Of a DNA stretch of 64,000 bases, positions 28,864 through 38,097 are shown one piece after another. The translations under genes were made by a program, and so were the position numbers. The notes under the pieces were generated by a model that was not told the origin of the DNA, searched no databases, and saw only the letters and a program-made list of their open reading frames with translations. Positions within the stretch are counted from its first letter, which is position 1; the number at the start of each line of letters is the position of its first letter. Source of the DNA: Paramicrobacterium humi (GTDB taxonomy: Bacteria > Actinomycetota > Actinomycetes > Actinomycetales > Microbacteriaceae); NCBI RefSeq assembly GCF_900105715.1, contig NZ_FNRY01000001.1:62001-126000 (forward strand), written 5' to 3'.

Positions 28864-30336
28864 TCAGTCGACCGGCGGTGCGGTGTTGATGGGACGCTGA
28901 GCCTGGAACGACGCGGTGGACAGCGCGGGGTCGATTGCCGGTGTCTGACCAGTCTCTCGACGCGCTTCGATCTCTGCAACGATTTCGCGGTGCCGTGCGT
29001 CTGTAAGCGGGTAGAAGATCATGATGGCGATCGCGACGATGGAGCAGGCGAGCGGGATGAGTCCGGCGCCGGCTCGGATGCCGAGCTCGGCGTGCGCCGT
29101 CTGCTGAGCAGCACCGGCCGCATAGCCGCCCCACGAGAGTGCGAACGCTGCGAGGGCGCCGCCCACGGCCTGTCCAGTCTTCCGGGTGAAGGAGAAGAGC
29201 GCGTACGTGATGCCCTCAGAGCGCACACCGGTCTTCCATTCTCCGTACTCGACCGTGTCGGCCTCCAGCGTCCAGACCAGCATGTTCACGAGCACGATGC
29301 CGAGCTGCGCGAGCAGGAGTCCGACGAACCCGAGCCAGACGAGGCTGGCCGGCGTGAAGAACATGATCGCGCCGCCGGCGGCCATGATCACTCCGCCGGC
29401 GATGTAGCCGGCGCGCTTGCCCCAGGTGCGGACGAGCTTCGGCATCAGGGCGCCGAGGCCGAAGGTCATGATGATCTGTGCGATCGACACGGCGGCGTAG
29501 AGCGGGAGCGCGTGGAGGACGTCGCGGAGGTAGTACAGCTGCACCGTGCTGAGCGCCAGCATTCCCGTCAGGAACACGAACGAGCTCAGGCACAGCATGA
29601 GCAGCGGTCGGTTGTGCTTGAGGGTCGCGAAGCTCTGCTTCATGGTGACGTGCTGAACGTCACGGACGACGCGTTCCTTGGCGGTGAACGCGGTGAAGAG
29701 GTAGAGGCCGGTTCCCACGATCACGAAGCCGAGAGTCATGAAGGTGAACATCGTCTGCAGGTCGGCACCGGGCACGATGAGGGGTGCGACGAAGATCCCG
29801 AGAGCCGCGCCGACGATCATGGCGCCGATAGAACGGGCGCTGGCGAGCTTGGCGCGCTCGCCGGCATCCTGCGTCATAGCGCCAGCGAGTGAGCCGTAGG
29901 GGATGTTGACGAGGCTGTATGCGAGGCCGAGGGCGGCGTAGGTGAGGTACGCGTAGAGGAGCATGCCGCTGTGGCCGATCTGCGGGACGGAGAACGTCAG
30001 GCAGGAGAGCACGAGAAGCGGGACGGAGCCGAACATGATGAACGGCCGGAACTTTCCGAATCGCTTGCTGAAGACGCGGTCGACGATGCGCCCGGCGAGG
30101 ACGTCCGAGAAGGCGTCGAAGATGCGGACGACGAGCAGGAGGGTTCCCGCGGCGGCCGCGGAGATTCCGGCGACATCGGTGTAGTAGACGAGCAGGAACA
30201 TCGTCGCGGTCGTGAACGCGAGGTTGTTCGCGGCATCGCCGGCGCCGTAACCCACGATGCTCAGCGCGCTGAGCTTTCCGGGTCGCTTTCCCTGGGCAGC
30301 GGACCGCGCTTGTGCGGTTGCCTGTGTTTTCAGCAT
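28864..30336 (-). CDS. GPH-family (MelB/UidB-type) sugar cation symporter
   Basis: Inner-membrane transporter of 490 residues with 12 predicted helices. The GPH signature is present: [20 protein letters not shown] followed by [11 protein letters not shown], plus [16 protein letters not shown]. The family imports glycosides, pentosides or hexuronides with H+ or Na+. The ATG at 30336 behind GAAGGAAGG is chosen over an upstream in-frame start. It is the first gene of the operon and is preceded by a LacI-type operator at 30425. Confidence 0.9.
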   Translation of the reverse strand: MLKTQATAQARSAAQGKRPGKLSALSIVGYGAGDAANNLAFTTATMFLLVYYTDVAGISAAAAGTLLLVVRIFDAFSDVLAGRIVDRVFSKRFGKFRPFIMFGSVPLLVLSCLTFSVPQIGHSGMLLYAYLTYAALGLAYSLVNIPYGSLAGAMTQDAGERAKLASARSIGAMIVGAALGIFVAPLIVPGADLQTMFTFMTLGFVIVGTGLYLFTAFTAKERVVRDVQHVTMKQSFATLKHNRPLLMLCLSSFVFLTGMLALSTVQLYYLRDVLHALPLYAAVSIAQIIMTFGLGALMPKLVRTWGKRAGYIAGGVIMAAGGAIMFFTPASLVWLGFVGLLLAQLGIVLVNMLVWTLEADTVEYGEWKTGVRSEGITYALFSFTRKTGQAVGGALAAFALSWGGYAAGAAQQTAHAELGIRAGAGLIPLACSIVAIAIMIFYPLTDARHREIVAEIEARRETGQTPAIDPALSTASFQAQRPINTAPPVD

Positions 30337-30401
30337 GAGACCTTCCTTCGCGTCATCGCGGGGCTGCACCCTTGCGACATCTCAGTAGCTGTGTGAGTTC
30401 A

Positions 30402-30440
30402 AGTGAACCACGGATGCCGCGAACTGGCAAGCGGTTGCCA
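30402..30440 (-). promoter_or_regulatory. LacI-type operator and promoter of the GPH transporter operon
   Basis: TGGCAAGCGGTTGCCA at 30425-30440 has 6-bp perfect arms. On the minus strand its right end gives TTGCCA as a -35 box, 17 nt from TTCACT (30407-30402), a modest -10. Binding here would occlude RNA polymerase. Confidence 0.6.
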
Positions 30441-30490
30441 TTCCCGTTGTCGAGACCAGAATCGTGCATGATCCGTGGGGCACCGATCCG

Positions 30491-30529
30491 AGACAACCGG
30501 TTGCCAAATCCGAGGTGAGATGAAAGACT
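30491..30529 (+). promoter_or_regulatory. LacI-type operator and promoter of the sugar isomerase gene
   Basis: The core CAACCGGTTG at 30494-30503 is a perfect palindrome continuing to TTGCCA (30501-30506), which works as the -35 box, 17 nt from AAGACT (30524-30529). Faces the transporter operator 54 nt away in the divergent region. Confidence 0.6.
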
Positions 30530-30599
30530 ACAGGCGTTCCGCGCGAAGGCGCACACCGACGACGGCGCGCAGCCGTCGATTCCAACGAAGGAGAACCTG

Positions 30600-31460
30600 G
30601 TGGCGAAAATCGGCGTTCAGGCGATGATGCTCAAGGACAGCTTTGCCGAAGTCGGCCCATTCGAAACTCTCAAGCGCGTGACCGACATCGGTTACCACGC
30701 GGTGGAGATCTCGCAGATCCCGATGACGACGGAGAACGTCGACGAGCTCGTTCGCGCACGCGACGAGCTGGGCATGGATATCGCATCGCTCTCCACGGGG
30801 CTTCGCGGCAAAGCGGGCGTTCCGATGGACACACTCACCGAGGACTACGACAAGATCGTCGCGGACTGCAAGCGCCTCGACACGACGATGATCCGCATCG
30901 GGATGCTCCCGTTCGACGCGATGGCATCCCTCGACAAGGTTCTCGAGTTCTGCGATGACACCAACGCGTTCGCGAAGAGACTCGCCGACGACGGCATCCG
31001 TCTCTACTACCACAACCACCACATCGAGTTCGCAAAGTACGACGGCAAGCTGCTGCTCGACATCATCGCCGACCGCGCCCCGGACATGGGCCTCGAGCTC
31101 GACGTGCACTGGATCCAGCGCGGCGGCAAGGACCCGGTCACGACGATTCGCAAGTACAGCGACCGCGTCGCCATGATCCACCTCAAGGACTACCGCATCG
31201 GCCGGATGCCCGACGACGCGTTTGACGCCCTCGAGAAGGGCGACTTCCCCGCCTTCATGCAGGCCTTCACGGGCGTCGTGCAGTTCGCCGAAGTGGGCGA
31301 GGGAAACCTTGACTTCGCCGCCATCATTGAAGAGGCCAAGGCGAGCGACGCCGAGTATCTCTTGGTCGAGCAGGACCAGTTGTACGGCCGCAGCGTCTTC
31401 GACTGCCTGCAGACGTCGTACGACAACCTCACCGCGCTTGGCTACGGCGACCTCTTCTGA
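30600..31460 (+). CDS. Sugar phosphate isomerase/epimerase (xylose isomerase-like TIM barrel)
   Basis: TIM-barrel protein of 286 residues from the AP-endonuclease-2/xylose isomerase-like superfamily, which includes IolE/IolI and related sugar epimerases. Metal-ligand segments visible are YYHNHHIEF, LELDVHWIQRGG, MIHLKDYRI and FAEVGEGNLDF (Glu). GAAGGAGA lies upstream of the GTG start. Divergent from the GPH operon and sharing LacI-type operators with it and with the other barrel gene at 40336. Exact reaction is unknown. Confidence 0.82.
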   Translation: MAKIGVQAMMLKDSFAEVGPFETLKRVTDIGYHAVEISQIPMTTENVDELVRARDELGMDIASLSTGLRGKAGVPMDTLTEDYDKIVADCKRLDTTMIRIGMLPFDAMASLDKVLEFCDDTNAFAKRLADDGIRLYYHNHHIEFAKYDGKLLLDIIADRAPDMGLELDVHWIQRGGKDPVTTIRKYSDRVAMIHLKDYRIGRMPDDAFDALEKGDFPAFMQAFTGVVQFAEVGEGNLDFAAIIEEAKASDAEYLLVEQDQLYGRSVFDCLQTSYDNLTALGYGDLF

Positions 31461-31477
31461 GTCGCACCTCACGCAGA

Positions 31478-31513
31478 AGAAGCGCCTCCCGCTGTTCAGC
31501 GGGAGGCGCTTCT
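31478..31513. terminator. Bidirectional terminator between isomerase and LacI genes
   Basis: A 15-bp perfect stem, 31479-31493 with 31498-31512, loop GTTC, extends by one A-T pair. Located between convergent genes; the palindrome can serve both strands. Confidence 0.85.
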
Positions 31514-31523
31514 GCGTTGTGAT

Positions 31524-32564
31524 TCAGGACCGCGCGACACCCGTCGAACCCCGGATGATGAGCTCGGTCTCCAGCATGTCAACGGGCTTCCGCGCGCGCC
31601 CCGTGCCCTCGGAGCCGATCTGCTCGAGCGCGCGGTCCACCGCGATCTCCCCGGCGTCGGCGAGCGGCGAGCGCACCGTCGTGAGCGCGGGCGACGTGAA
31701 GTCGGAGCCGAAGATGTCGTCAAAGCCGACGATGCTGAACGCTCCCGGTACGGGAATGTCCTGTTCCCCCGCCGCCTGGAGGAGCCCGATCGCCATCAGG
31801 TCGTTGAACGCGATCACCGCCGTCGCGCGGGACGCGATCACGCGAGCGAGGGTGCTGCGCCCGCCCTCGATCGTCGGTTGGCTCGGTCCGATCTCGGAGA
31901 TCGTCATCCCACGGGCCGGCGCGCCGGTCTGAAGGACACGGCGGCGCGCCGAGTTCATCCATGACCCGGACGGACCCGCGAGGAACGCGACGGAGCTGTG
32001 ACCGAGCATCTCCAGGTGCGCGAGCGCCTGATCGATGCCCGGTTCGAGCTTGGGCGTGATGCACGGAACGCCTTCGATGTCGCGATTAATCGCCACGACG
32101 GGCTTCACGCTTGACAGGCCGCGGATCTGCTCGTCGGACAATCGAGAAGTGCCGAGGATGAGCGCGTCGACCGCGGGTTGGATCCGCTCCGCCGAGGTGG
32201 CCTCCCGCTCCCCCGATTCCTGCGACTCCGTGACCACAAGCGTGTAGCCGTGTCGGGCCGCCGCCCGTTCGGCACCACGGACGATGCCGAAGATCACCGG
32301 GTTGGTGATGTCGGCGATGAGCAGACCGAGCGTGTTCGTCTTCCCCGTCGGAAGAGCGCGCGCCATCGGGTTGAGCCGGTAGTTCAGCTCCTTCGCCGCC
32401 GCGTGGATCTTCGCCTCGGTCTTGACGTTGATGCGACCAGGCTGGCTCAGCGCCCGGGAGACCGTCGACGGGTTGACTCCGGCGAGCCTGGCGACATCGT
32501 AGATCGTGGGGGCCGAGCGGCTCCGCTTCCGTGTGGGCGCGGCGCCGGAGACGTCACTGGGCAC
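31524..32564 (-). CDS. LacI-family transcriptional regulator
   Basis: LacI/GalR regulator of 346 residues: helix-turn-helix TIYDVARLAGVNPSTVSRALS at about 20-41, hinge helix NPMARALPTGKT, then a periplasmic-binding-like effector domain (VSRL.. DALILGTSRLSDEQI, AVIAFNDLMAIGLLQ, VGFDDIFGSDFTSPALTTVRSP). GTG start behind AAGGAGGAACACC. As the only LacI protein in the window and central to the sugar island, it is the natural reader of the six CAACCGGTTG-like operators; central CpG in those sites fits LacI hinge-helix binding. The effector is unknown. Confidence 0.92.
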   Translation of the reverse strand: MPSDVSGAAPTRKRSRSAPTIYDVARLAGVNPSTVSRALSQPGRINVKTEAKIHAAAKELNYRLNPMARALPTGKTNTLGLLIADITNPVIFGIVRGAERAAARHGYTLVVTESQESGEREATSAERIQPAVDALILGTSRLSDEQIRGLSSVKPVVAINRDIEGVPCITPKLEPGIDQALAHLEMLGHSSVAFLAGPSGSWMNSARRRVLQTGAPARGMTISEIGPSQPTIEGGRSTLARVIASRATAVIAFNDLMAIGLLQAAGEQDIPVPGAFSIVGFDDIFGSDFTSPALTTVRSPLADAGEIAVDRALEQIGSEGTGRARKPVDMLETELIIRGSTGVARS

Positions 32565-32678
32565 GGTGTTCCTCCTTCACCCGGCTCGCGCGGGGGACGA
32601 AGTCGAGCCGGTTTCCGTGCCCGACTCTACGGCACCTCGCCCGGAGCTTCGCATCGCACGGGCCGTCGGGCTCCGAGT

Positions 32679-33530
32679 TCATGCCGCCGCCTGTTCAGCG
32701 AGCAGGCGCTTGCGCTCCGTCCGACGCTTCTCCTGACGATCAGGGTCGGGCACCGGTGATGCGAGCAGCAGGCGCTGCGTGTACGGGTGCTGAGGGTCGC
32801 GAGTGATCTGCCCGGCCAGGCCCTGCTCGACGATCTCACCGTGATACATCACCGCGACGCGATGGCTGATGTGCCGGACGACGTCGAGGTCGTGCGAGAT
32901 GAAGAGGTAGGACACCCCGGTGTCGCGCTGGATCTGCAGGAACAGGTCGAGAACCGTCGCCTGCGTCGTCAGGTCGAGAGCCGACACCGGCTCGTCGCAC
33001 ACGATCAGCTTCGGCGAGAGCGCGAGCGCGCGGGCGATGGCCACCCGCTGTCGCTGGCCTCCCGAGAACTCCCGCGGCTGCCGGCTGAGAGCGTCGGACG
33101 GCAGGTTCACCTGGTCAAGAAGCTCCTTCACCCTCTTCCGCGAGTCCTTCTGGCTGATCCCCTGTATGCCGAGCGGTTCGGCGAGGATGTCGCCGATTGT
33201 CATCGCGGGGTTGAGCGACGTGTACGGGTCCTGGAACACGACTTGCAGATCCCGGCTGAGCGTCTGACGCTTCTTCCGCGAGGCATGGCTGATGTCGTCG
33301 CCCTCGAACGTGATCGTCCCCGCGGTGACGGGAGCGAGGCCCAGCACAGCCCGACCGAGCGTCGTCTTTCCCGAGCCGGACTCCCCCACGAGGCCGAGCG
33401 TCTCGCCCTGGCCGATCGAGATCGAGATGTCGGTGAGCGCCCGGAACGGCTTCGCCCGGAAGCCCTTGCTCGGATATTCGACGACGAGCTTGTCGACGTC
33501 GAGAAGTCGCGTCTTCGCGTCTTCAGTCAT
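32679..33530 (-). CDS. Peptide/oligosaccharide ABC importer ATPase (DppF/OppF type)
   Basis: ATP-binding subunit of 283 residues with Walker A GESGSGKTT, signature FSGGQRQR, Walker B LIVCDEPVSALD and switch His in FISHDLDVV. The C-terminal QHPYTQRLLLASPVPDP is the oligopeptide/dipeptide ABC signature (4Fe-4S-less OppF type). The ATG at 33530 follows AGGAAAC; one nucleotide separates it from the upstream stop. Last gene of the importer operon starting with the binding protein at 37938. Confidence 0.92.
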   Translation of the reverse strand: MTEDAKTRLLDVDKLVVEYPSKGFRAKPFRALTDISISIGQGETLGLVGESGSGKTTLGRAVLGLAPVTAGTITFEGDDISHASRKKRQTLSRDLQVVFQDPYTSLNPAMTIGDILAEPLGIQGISQKDSRKRVKELLDQVNLPSDALSRQPREFSGGQRQRVAIARALALSPKLIVCDEPVSALDLTTQATVLDLFLQIQRDTGVSYLFISHDLDVVRHISHRVAVMYHGEIVEQGLAGQITRDPQHPYTQRLLLASPVPDPDRQEKRRTERKRLLAEQAAA

Positions 33531-33531
33531 G

Positions 33532-35397
33532 TCAGTTTCCTCCTTCGCGCGCGGCGACGGCTTCGGGGTCCGCAGACGGCGCGGCATGCTCGGGCGCTGC
33601 GGCATTCTCTGGCGTCACGAGCATCGTCATCGGCGTCTTGTCCTCGAGCATCGACTTGAGCAGGTTGATCGTGTACGGGTCCTTCGGGTTCCGCAGCACC
33701 TCGCGCACCTCGCCGCCTTCGACGAGTCGCCCGTTCTGCATCACGACGACGCGGTCGCACAGGTCGGCGACGACGCCGAAGTTGTGGGTCACGAGGATGA
33801 CGCCGACGCCGAGCCTCTTCTGCAGGTCGCGGATCAGATCGAGCACATCGGCCTGCACCGTCACGTCGAGGGCCGTAGTCGGCTCGTCGGCGATGATGAG
33901 GTCCGGCTCGCAGCTGATCGCTCCAGCGATGAGCACGCGCTGGGCCATGCCGCCCGAAACTTCATGGGGGTACGCGTCGAACGTGCGCTGCGGGTTCACG
34001 ATGCCCACGTCGGCGAGAAGCCCGAGCGCGCGCTTCTTGGCCTCGCTTCGACTGATGCCGAGGACTCGCACCATGGGAGCCACGAGCTGCGATCCGATCG
34101 TGTATGCCGGGTCGAGGTTCGACATCGGCTCCTGCGGAATGTAGGAGATCCGATTGCCGCGCAGCTTCGACAGTCGCGACTGGCTCACGGTCTCCTCTCC
34201 GGGAGCGATCGTGTAATGGCCGTCGAACTGGATGCTGCCCGAGACGATGCGCGCCTCGGCGGGAAGCAGCCCGAGGATCGAGAACGCGGTCTGGGACTTC
34301 CCGGATCCGGATTCACCCACGATCCCGAGGACTTCGCCGCGGTCGACGGTGAACGACACGTCGCGCACCACCTCTTTGATGGCGTTTCCGGCCTGCGGGT
34401 ATCCCACGGCGAGGTTCGAGACCTTCACCAGGTGCTTGCCGCCCTCCGGCACGGGAACACTGACTCGCCGCGTCGACGTGAGGGTGTTCTTGCGCGTCTT
34501 CGGCGTCTTCACCTTCTCGCGGTCTTCGAGTGCGTCGCGCACGGCGTTGCCGAGCAGGACGAGCGCGCCGATCGTCACGCCGATCGCGACCGCTGGCCAC
34601 ACGAGCAGCGCCGGGTCGAGGTATACGTTCTTGAATCCCTCGGCCATCATGACACCCCAAGTCGCCACGGCGGGGTCGCCGAGTCCCAGGAATTCAAGTC
34701 CGGACTGGATGGCGATAGCCACGCCGCACACGATCGCGGTCTGGATGATGATCGGTGCGCGCACGACCGAGAAGATGTGGCGGGCGATGATGCGTCCGTC
34801 GCTCAGTCCGGACACGCGGGCAGCGTCCACGTAAAGCTCATTGCGGACAGATTGCACAGCAGTACGGGTGAGCCGGAAGTATCCGGGGCTGATGAGCACA
34901 CCGAACGCGATCATCGAGATCCAGACGGAGGGCCCGAAGGCCGCGCGGATCGTCAGCAGGAGGATGATGCCGGGGATCGCCATGAAGACGTTGACCACCC
35001 AGTTGGAGACGGAGTCGAAGAAGCCGCCGTAGTATCCGGCGATGAGTCCAGACGGGAGCCCAAGGGCGATTGCGACAGCGGCACAGAGAAGCGCCGAAAG
35101 CAGCGTCGTCTGGGTTCCGATGACGAGTCGACTGAACGTGTCACGTCCCGCACTGTCGGTGCCGAGCAGGTTGACGGCATCCGGGCCGGCAAGCGTCTTT
35201 GTGATCGTCGCGAAGTTGGCGTCGAACGGGGCGATCCACTGCGCGAGCACTGCCACGATGAACATGATGCCGAGCACGATGAGCGCAGTGGTGCCCATCG
35301 GATTGCGAAGGATTCGCTTGAAGACGTGCGTTCGCTGGATCGTGCCCTGCGACGCTTTGATCTTGACGGGCTCTTCTGCAATGGCCGATTCGGTCAT
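33532..35397 (-). CDS. Fused ABC permease (DppC-like) and ATPase (DppD-like)
   Basis: A single 621-residue protein joins two importer subunits. Residues about 1-290 form a DppC/OppC permease: six membrane segments, LLGTDSAGRDTFSRLVIGTQ, and the EAA-like loop AARVSGLSDGRIIARHIF. Residues about 310-621 are an ATPase with GESGSGKSQ, VSGGMAQR and LIIADEPTTALD, and an oligopeptide-type C-terminus. The fusion leaves only one extra ATPase (the preceding entry) to complete the pair. Similar fusions exist in some actinobacterial peptide importers. The ATGA overlap with the DppB-like gene is intact. Confidence 0.9.
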   Translation of the reverse strand: MTESAIAEEPVKIKASQGTIQRTHVFKRILRNPMGTTALIVLGIMFIVAVLAQWIAPFDANFATITKTLAGPDAVNLLGTDSAGRDTFSRLVIGTQTTLLSALLCAAVAIALGLPSGLIAGYYGGFFDSVSNWVVNVFMAIPGIILLLTIRAAFGPSVWISMIAFGVLISPGYFRLTRTAVQSVRNELYVDAARVSGLSDGRIIARHIFSVVRAPIIIQTAIVCGVAIAIQSGLEFLGLGDPAVATWGVMMAEGFKNVYLDPALLVWPAVAIGVTIGALVLLGNAVRDALEDREKVKTPKTRKNTLTSTRRVSVPVPEGGKHLVKVSNLAVGYPQAGNAIKEVVRDVSFTVDRGEVLGIVGESGSGKSQTAFSILGLLPAEARIVSGSIQFDGHYTIAPGEETVSQSRLSKLRGNRISYIPQEPMSNLDPAYTIGSQLVAPMVRVLGISRSEAKKRALGLLADVGIVNPQRTFDAYPHEVSGGMAQRVLIAGAISCEPDLIIADEPTTALDVTVQADVLDLIRDLQKRLGVGVILVTHNFGVVADLCDRVVVMQNGRLVEGGEVREVLRNPKDPYTINLLKSMLEDKTPMTMLVTPENAAAPEHAAPSADPEAVAAREGGN

Positions 35398-36335
35398 GAG
35401 ACACGCACCTTGGGGTTGAGCCACCCGTTCGCCAGGTCGACGAGCAGGTTGACGATGATGACAATGATGACGGTGTACAGGACGACGCCCATCACGAGCG
35501 GCGTGTCGCCGAGCGTCGTGGACTGCACGGCGAGTGCGCCCATCCCGGGGAGGGCGAAGATCTGCTCGATGATGACGACACCGCCGAGCATGCCGATGAA
35601 GTGCAGACTCAGGACGGTGAGGCCGGCCGGCGCGGCGCTGCGCAGGACGTGCTTGAACAGAATGACGGGCTCGGGGATGCCGCGACTGCGAAGCGTTCGC
35701 ACGTAGTCCTTTTCGAGCTGCGTGATGACGGCGCTGCGGATCTGCTGCGCGCTGCTCGTGAGCCCGTTGACGACGAGGGCGATCGCGGGAAGCGTCAGGG
35801 AGAGAACCCAGGCCGTGCCCGCCGCTCCCGGCTGGATGCTGCTCGTCGCGGGGAACCAGCCGAGGCCGATGGCGAAGACCGTGACGAGGATGATGCCGAG
35901 CACGAAGCTCGGGATGGCCTCGCCGACGACGGCGCCGACTTGCACGACGCGGTCGATCCAGCCGCGCTTCACTGCCGCGGCCACACCGATGAGCGTAGCG
36001 AGGATCGCGATGCCGATGATGGCGACGATGACGAGAGTGAGGGTGACGGGAAGCCGGTTGAAGAGGGACGTCGTCACGGGTTCGTTTGTGAACCACGATG
36101 TTCCGAGGTTGCCGGTGATCGCCTGTCCTGCCCACTCGAAGAACCGGGTGAGGATGGGCTGGTCGAGTCCGAGCTCGTGCTCCTTGGCGGCGACCTGGTC
36201 CGGGGTGGCGAATTCGCCGAGGATGTTGCGGGCGATGTTAGCGCTTGAGAAGTACAGGAGGAAGAATGTCGCAACGGAGATTGCGACCAGCACGGTGACG
36301 CCGGAGGCGAGGCGCTTGAGGATGAAGGTCAGCAT
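35394..36335 (-). CDS. ABC importer permease (DppB/OppB type)
   Basis: Permease of 313 residues with six hydrophobic segments. It has the DppB N-terminus (MLTFILKRLASGVTVLVAISVATFFL), the GNLGTSWFTNEPV segment and the coupling loop TLRSRGIPEPVILFKHVLRSA. With the fused DppC-DppD protein it would form the transmembrane channel. It lies 61 nt after the binding-protein gene, across a GC-rich hairpin. Confidence 0.92.
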   Translation of the reverse strand: MLTFILKRLASGVTVLVAISVATFFLLYFSSANIARNILGEFATPDQVAAKEHELGLDQPILTRFFEWAGQAITGNLGTSWFTNEPVTTSLFNRLPVTLTLVIVAIIGIAILATLIGVAAAVKRGWIDRVVQVGAVVGEAIPSFVLGIILVTVFAIGLGWFPATSSIQPGAAGTAWVLSLTLPAIALVVNGLTSSAQQIRSAVITQLEKDYVRTLRSRGIPEPVILFKHVLRSAAPAGLTVLSLHFIGMLGGVVIIEQIFALPGMGALAVQSTTLGDTPLVMGVVLYTVIIVIIVNLLVDLANGWLNPKVRVS

Positions 36336-36361
36336 GAGTCGATCCGTAATTTCTGGCCGGA

Positions 36362-36391
36362 TCGCGGGGGAAGCCGAAGCCTCCCCCGCGA
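36362..36391 (-). terminator. Intra-operon hairpin between binding protein and permease
   Basis: A stem of 9 perfect pairs, 36362-36370 with 36383-36391, extends inward by one pair and sits between the binding-protein stop and the permease ribosome binding site. No T-tract follows, so it more likely stabilises the upstream mRNA or partially terminates. Confidence 0.5.
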
Positions 36392-36396
36392 CTGCG

Positions 36397-37938
36397 TCAG
36401 GACGCCGGCGTGTAGTTGTACAGGTTGGGCGTGGCCTGCTGGACCTGCGGCACGACCGAGACCTTCTTGTCGTTGCTGTAGTACAGCTGGTTGACTCGGT
36501 AGAAGGGTGCGAACCAGGCGTTGTCAGTGACGTACTGGTTGACCTTCTTGGCGAGCTCGCCGCTCTTCTCGCCGCCGAAGTGCACGGCGTCGATGTCGGC
36601 CTGGAGTTCAGGGTCCGTCGTCTTGAACGGGTTGTAGGCGGCGTCCGTGGTGATCATCTGGCGGATCGCGACCCAGGGCTCGCCCTGGAAGATGCTGAAC
36701 CAGGCGGAGGGGAACTTGCCCGCGATGATGTCTGTGACGTAGTTCGCCTGCGGAACAGAGCTCAGTTTGACGGTGATGCCGACGTCACCGAGCTGCTGCT
36801 TGACCATCGCCATGATGCTCTCGGTGCCCGGAAGCAGCGGGACGTTCATCGTGAAGCCGTCCTTGTAGCCGGCCTCCGCGAGCAGCTCCTTCGCCTTCTT
36901 GGGGTCGTAGGAGTAGGCGTCATCCAGTTCCGGAATGTAGGCGTCGGTCGTCTTGCCGAAGACCTGCGCCGTCACTTCACCCTCGCCAAGCGCAAGCTCC
37001 TTGAGCATCGTCTTGCGGTCGAAGGCGTAGTTGATGGCCTGGCGGACGCGAACGTCCTTGAGCTCGGGAACGACCTTTCCGCCTCGGTCGAAGAGGAGGA
37101 GACCCTGCCAGTCGACGGGGTAGCTCGTCTTCTTGAGCCCGGCCTTGTCGGCCTGCTTACTCGTCTGCGGGTCAAGGAGAACAGCGTCGACCTGTCCGGA
37201 GACGATGGCGTTGACGCGGGCTGTGACGTCGGTCAGAACCTTGAAGACGACCTTGTCGTACTTCTGCAGGTCCTTGTTCCAGTAGTCCTTGTTCTTCGTG
37301 AACGTGAACTGCGAGCCGTTGACGGTGCCGGACTTGTCGAGAACGTACGGACCTGAGCCGACCGGGTCGGTCTTGATGCCGTCCGTGCCGATCGCCTTGG
37401 GGCTGCCCATGAAGCCTGCCGCCTGGCTCAGGTAGTAGGTCATCGCCGGGTCCGGCTCGCTCAGGTTGATCGTGATCGTGTCATCGTCGACGACGTCGAC
37501 GGACTTGATCGACTTGCCCTGGTTGGCGTCGGGGCCGTTCGCCTTCGTGAAGTGATCGAGGTTCGCCTTCGCGGCGTCAGCGTCGAACTTCTCACCGTCA
37601 GTGAAGGTCACGTCGTCCCGCAGGTCGACGGTCAGCTGCGTGTTGTCGTCGTTGTACTTCCAGTCGGTCGCGAGCATCGGCGCGAGCTTGCCGTCGGGCT
37701 GACGAAGAAGAAGCGTGTCGTATGCAGCCTGGTAGATCTGCATCTGGTGGCCGAGGTGCGCCTGCGCAGGGTCGAACGAGTTGATGTTCTGCAGGACGCC
37801 GAGAGTCAGCGTGCCGCCTGAGGCGGAGCCGCCGCCTCCACCACCGCCGGCATTGCCGCCGGCGCCAGAGCATCCGGTCAGCGCGAGCGCTGCCGCTGCA
37901 AGGACGGTCACAGGGACCGCCACGGGACGAAACTTCAT
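36397..37938 (-). CDS. ABC importer substrate-binding lipoprotein (family 5)
   Basis: Extracellular solute-binding protein of 513 residues anchored as a lipoprotein: basic/hydrophobic signal peptide and lipobox LTGC at about residue 20-23, then a Gly-rich linker. Family 5 (DppA/OppA) features include GVLQNINSFDPAQAH, DWKYNDDNTQLTVDLRDDVTFTDGEKF and DVRVRQAINYAFDR. Members bind peptides but also oligosaccharides. Its promoter carries two LacI-type operators, and its neighbours metabolise sugars, so an oligosaccharide or sugar conjugate is a reasonable inferred ligand. Confidence 0.9.
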   Translation of the reverse strand: MKFRPVAVPVTVLAAAALALTGCSGAGGNAGGGGGGGSASGGTLTLGVLQNINSFDPAQAHLGHQMQIYQAAYDTLLLRQPDGKLAPMLATDWKYNDDNTQLTVDLRDDVTFTDGEKFDADAAKANLDHFTKANGPDANQGKSIKSVDVVDDDTITINLSEPDPAMTYYLSQAAGFMGSPKAIGTDGIKTDPVGSGPYVLDKSGTVNGSQFTFTKNKDYWNKDLQKYDKVVFKVLTDVTARVNAIVSGQVDAVLLDPQTSKQADKAGLKKTSYPVDWQGLLLFDRGGKVVPELKDVRVRQAINYAFDRKTMLKELALGEGEVTAQVFGKTTDAYIPELDDAYSYDPKKAKELLAEAGYKDGFTMNVPLLPGTESIMAMVKQQLGDVGITVKLSSVPQANYVTDIIAGKFPSAWFSIFQGEPWVAIRQMITTDAAYNPFKTTDPELQADIDAVHFGGEKSGELAKKVNQYVTDNAWFAPFYRVNQLYYSNDKKVSVVPQVQQATPNLYNYTPAS

Positions 37939-37973
37939 TGTTCTTCTCCTTGAGGGATTGCTCTACTCTGAGT

Positions 37974-37989
37974 GCGCAACCGGTTGCCG
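37974..37989. promoter_or_regulatory. LacI-type operator, downstream site of the importer operon
   Basis: GCAACCGGTTGC at 37976-37987 is a perfect 12-bp palindrome, located between the promoter and the binding-protein start. A second operator lies about 69 bp away, a spacing that allows repression by looping. Confidence 0.65.
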
Positions 37990-38019
37990 ATGGGGTTCGA
38001 CTCTCGACTGCTAGGTTCA

Positions 38020-38058
38020 AACGTAGAGCACCATCGAGCGTTTGGCAACCGATTGACA
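38020..38058 (-). promoter_or_regulatory. Importer operon promoter overlapped by a LacI-type operator
   Basis: On the minus strand TTGCCA (38048-38043) and TACGTT (38025-38020) are spaced by 17 nt. The -35 box is the end of the operator at 38043-38058, whose plus-strand reading is TGGCAACCGATTGACA. Confidence 0.65.
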
Positions 38059-38097
38059 GAATTGTGATCTTTTCGATTTCGCGACACGCAAAACGGC

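Noticed and set aside
33532-35397. Permease-ATPase fusion as an assembly artefact (lost stop codon)
   Set aside because: The joining linker is of normal length without frameshift, overlaps upstream and downstream are intact, and such fusions are known in actinobacteria.
33292-35706. An 804-codon open frame on the plus strand opposite the fused ABC protein
   Set aside because: It is the high-GC antisense shadow of the importer genes, composed of Arg/Asp/His-rich low-complexity sequence with no domain. The minus-strand proteins carry full ABC motifs.
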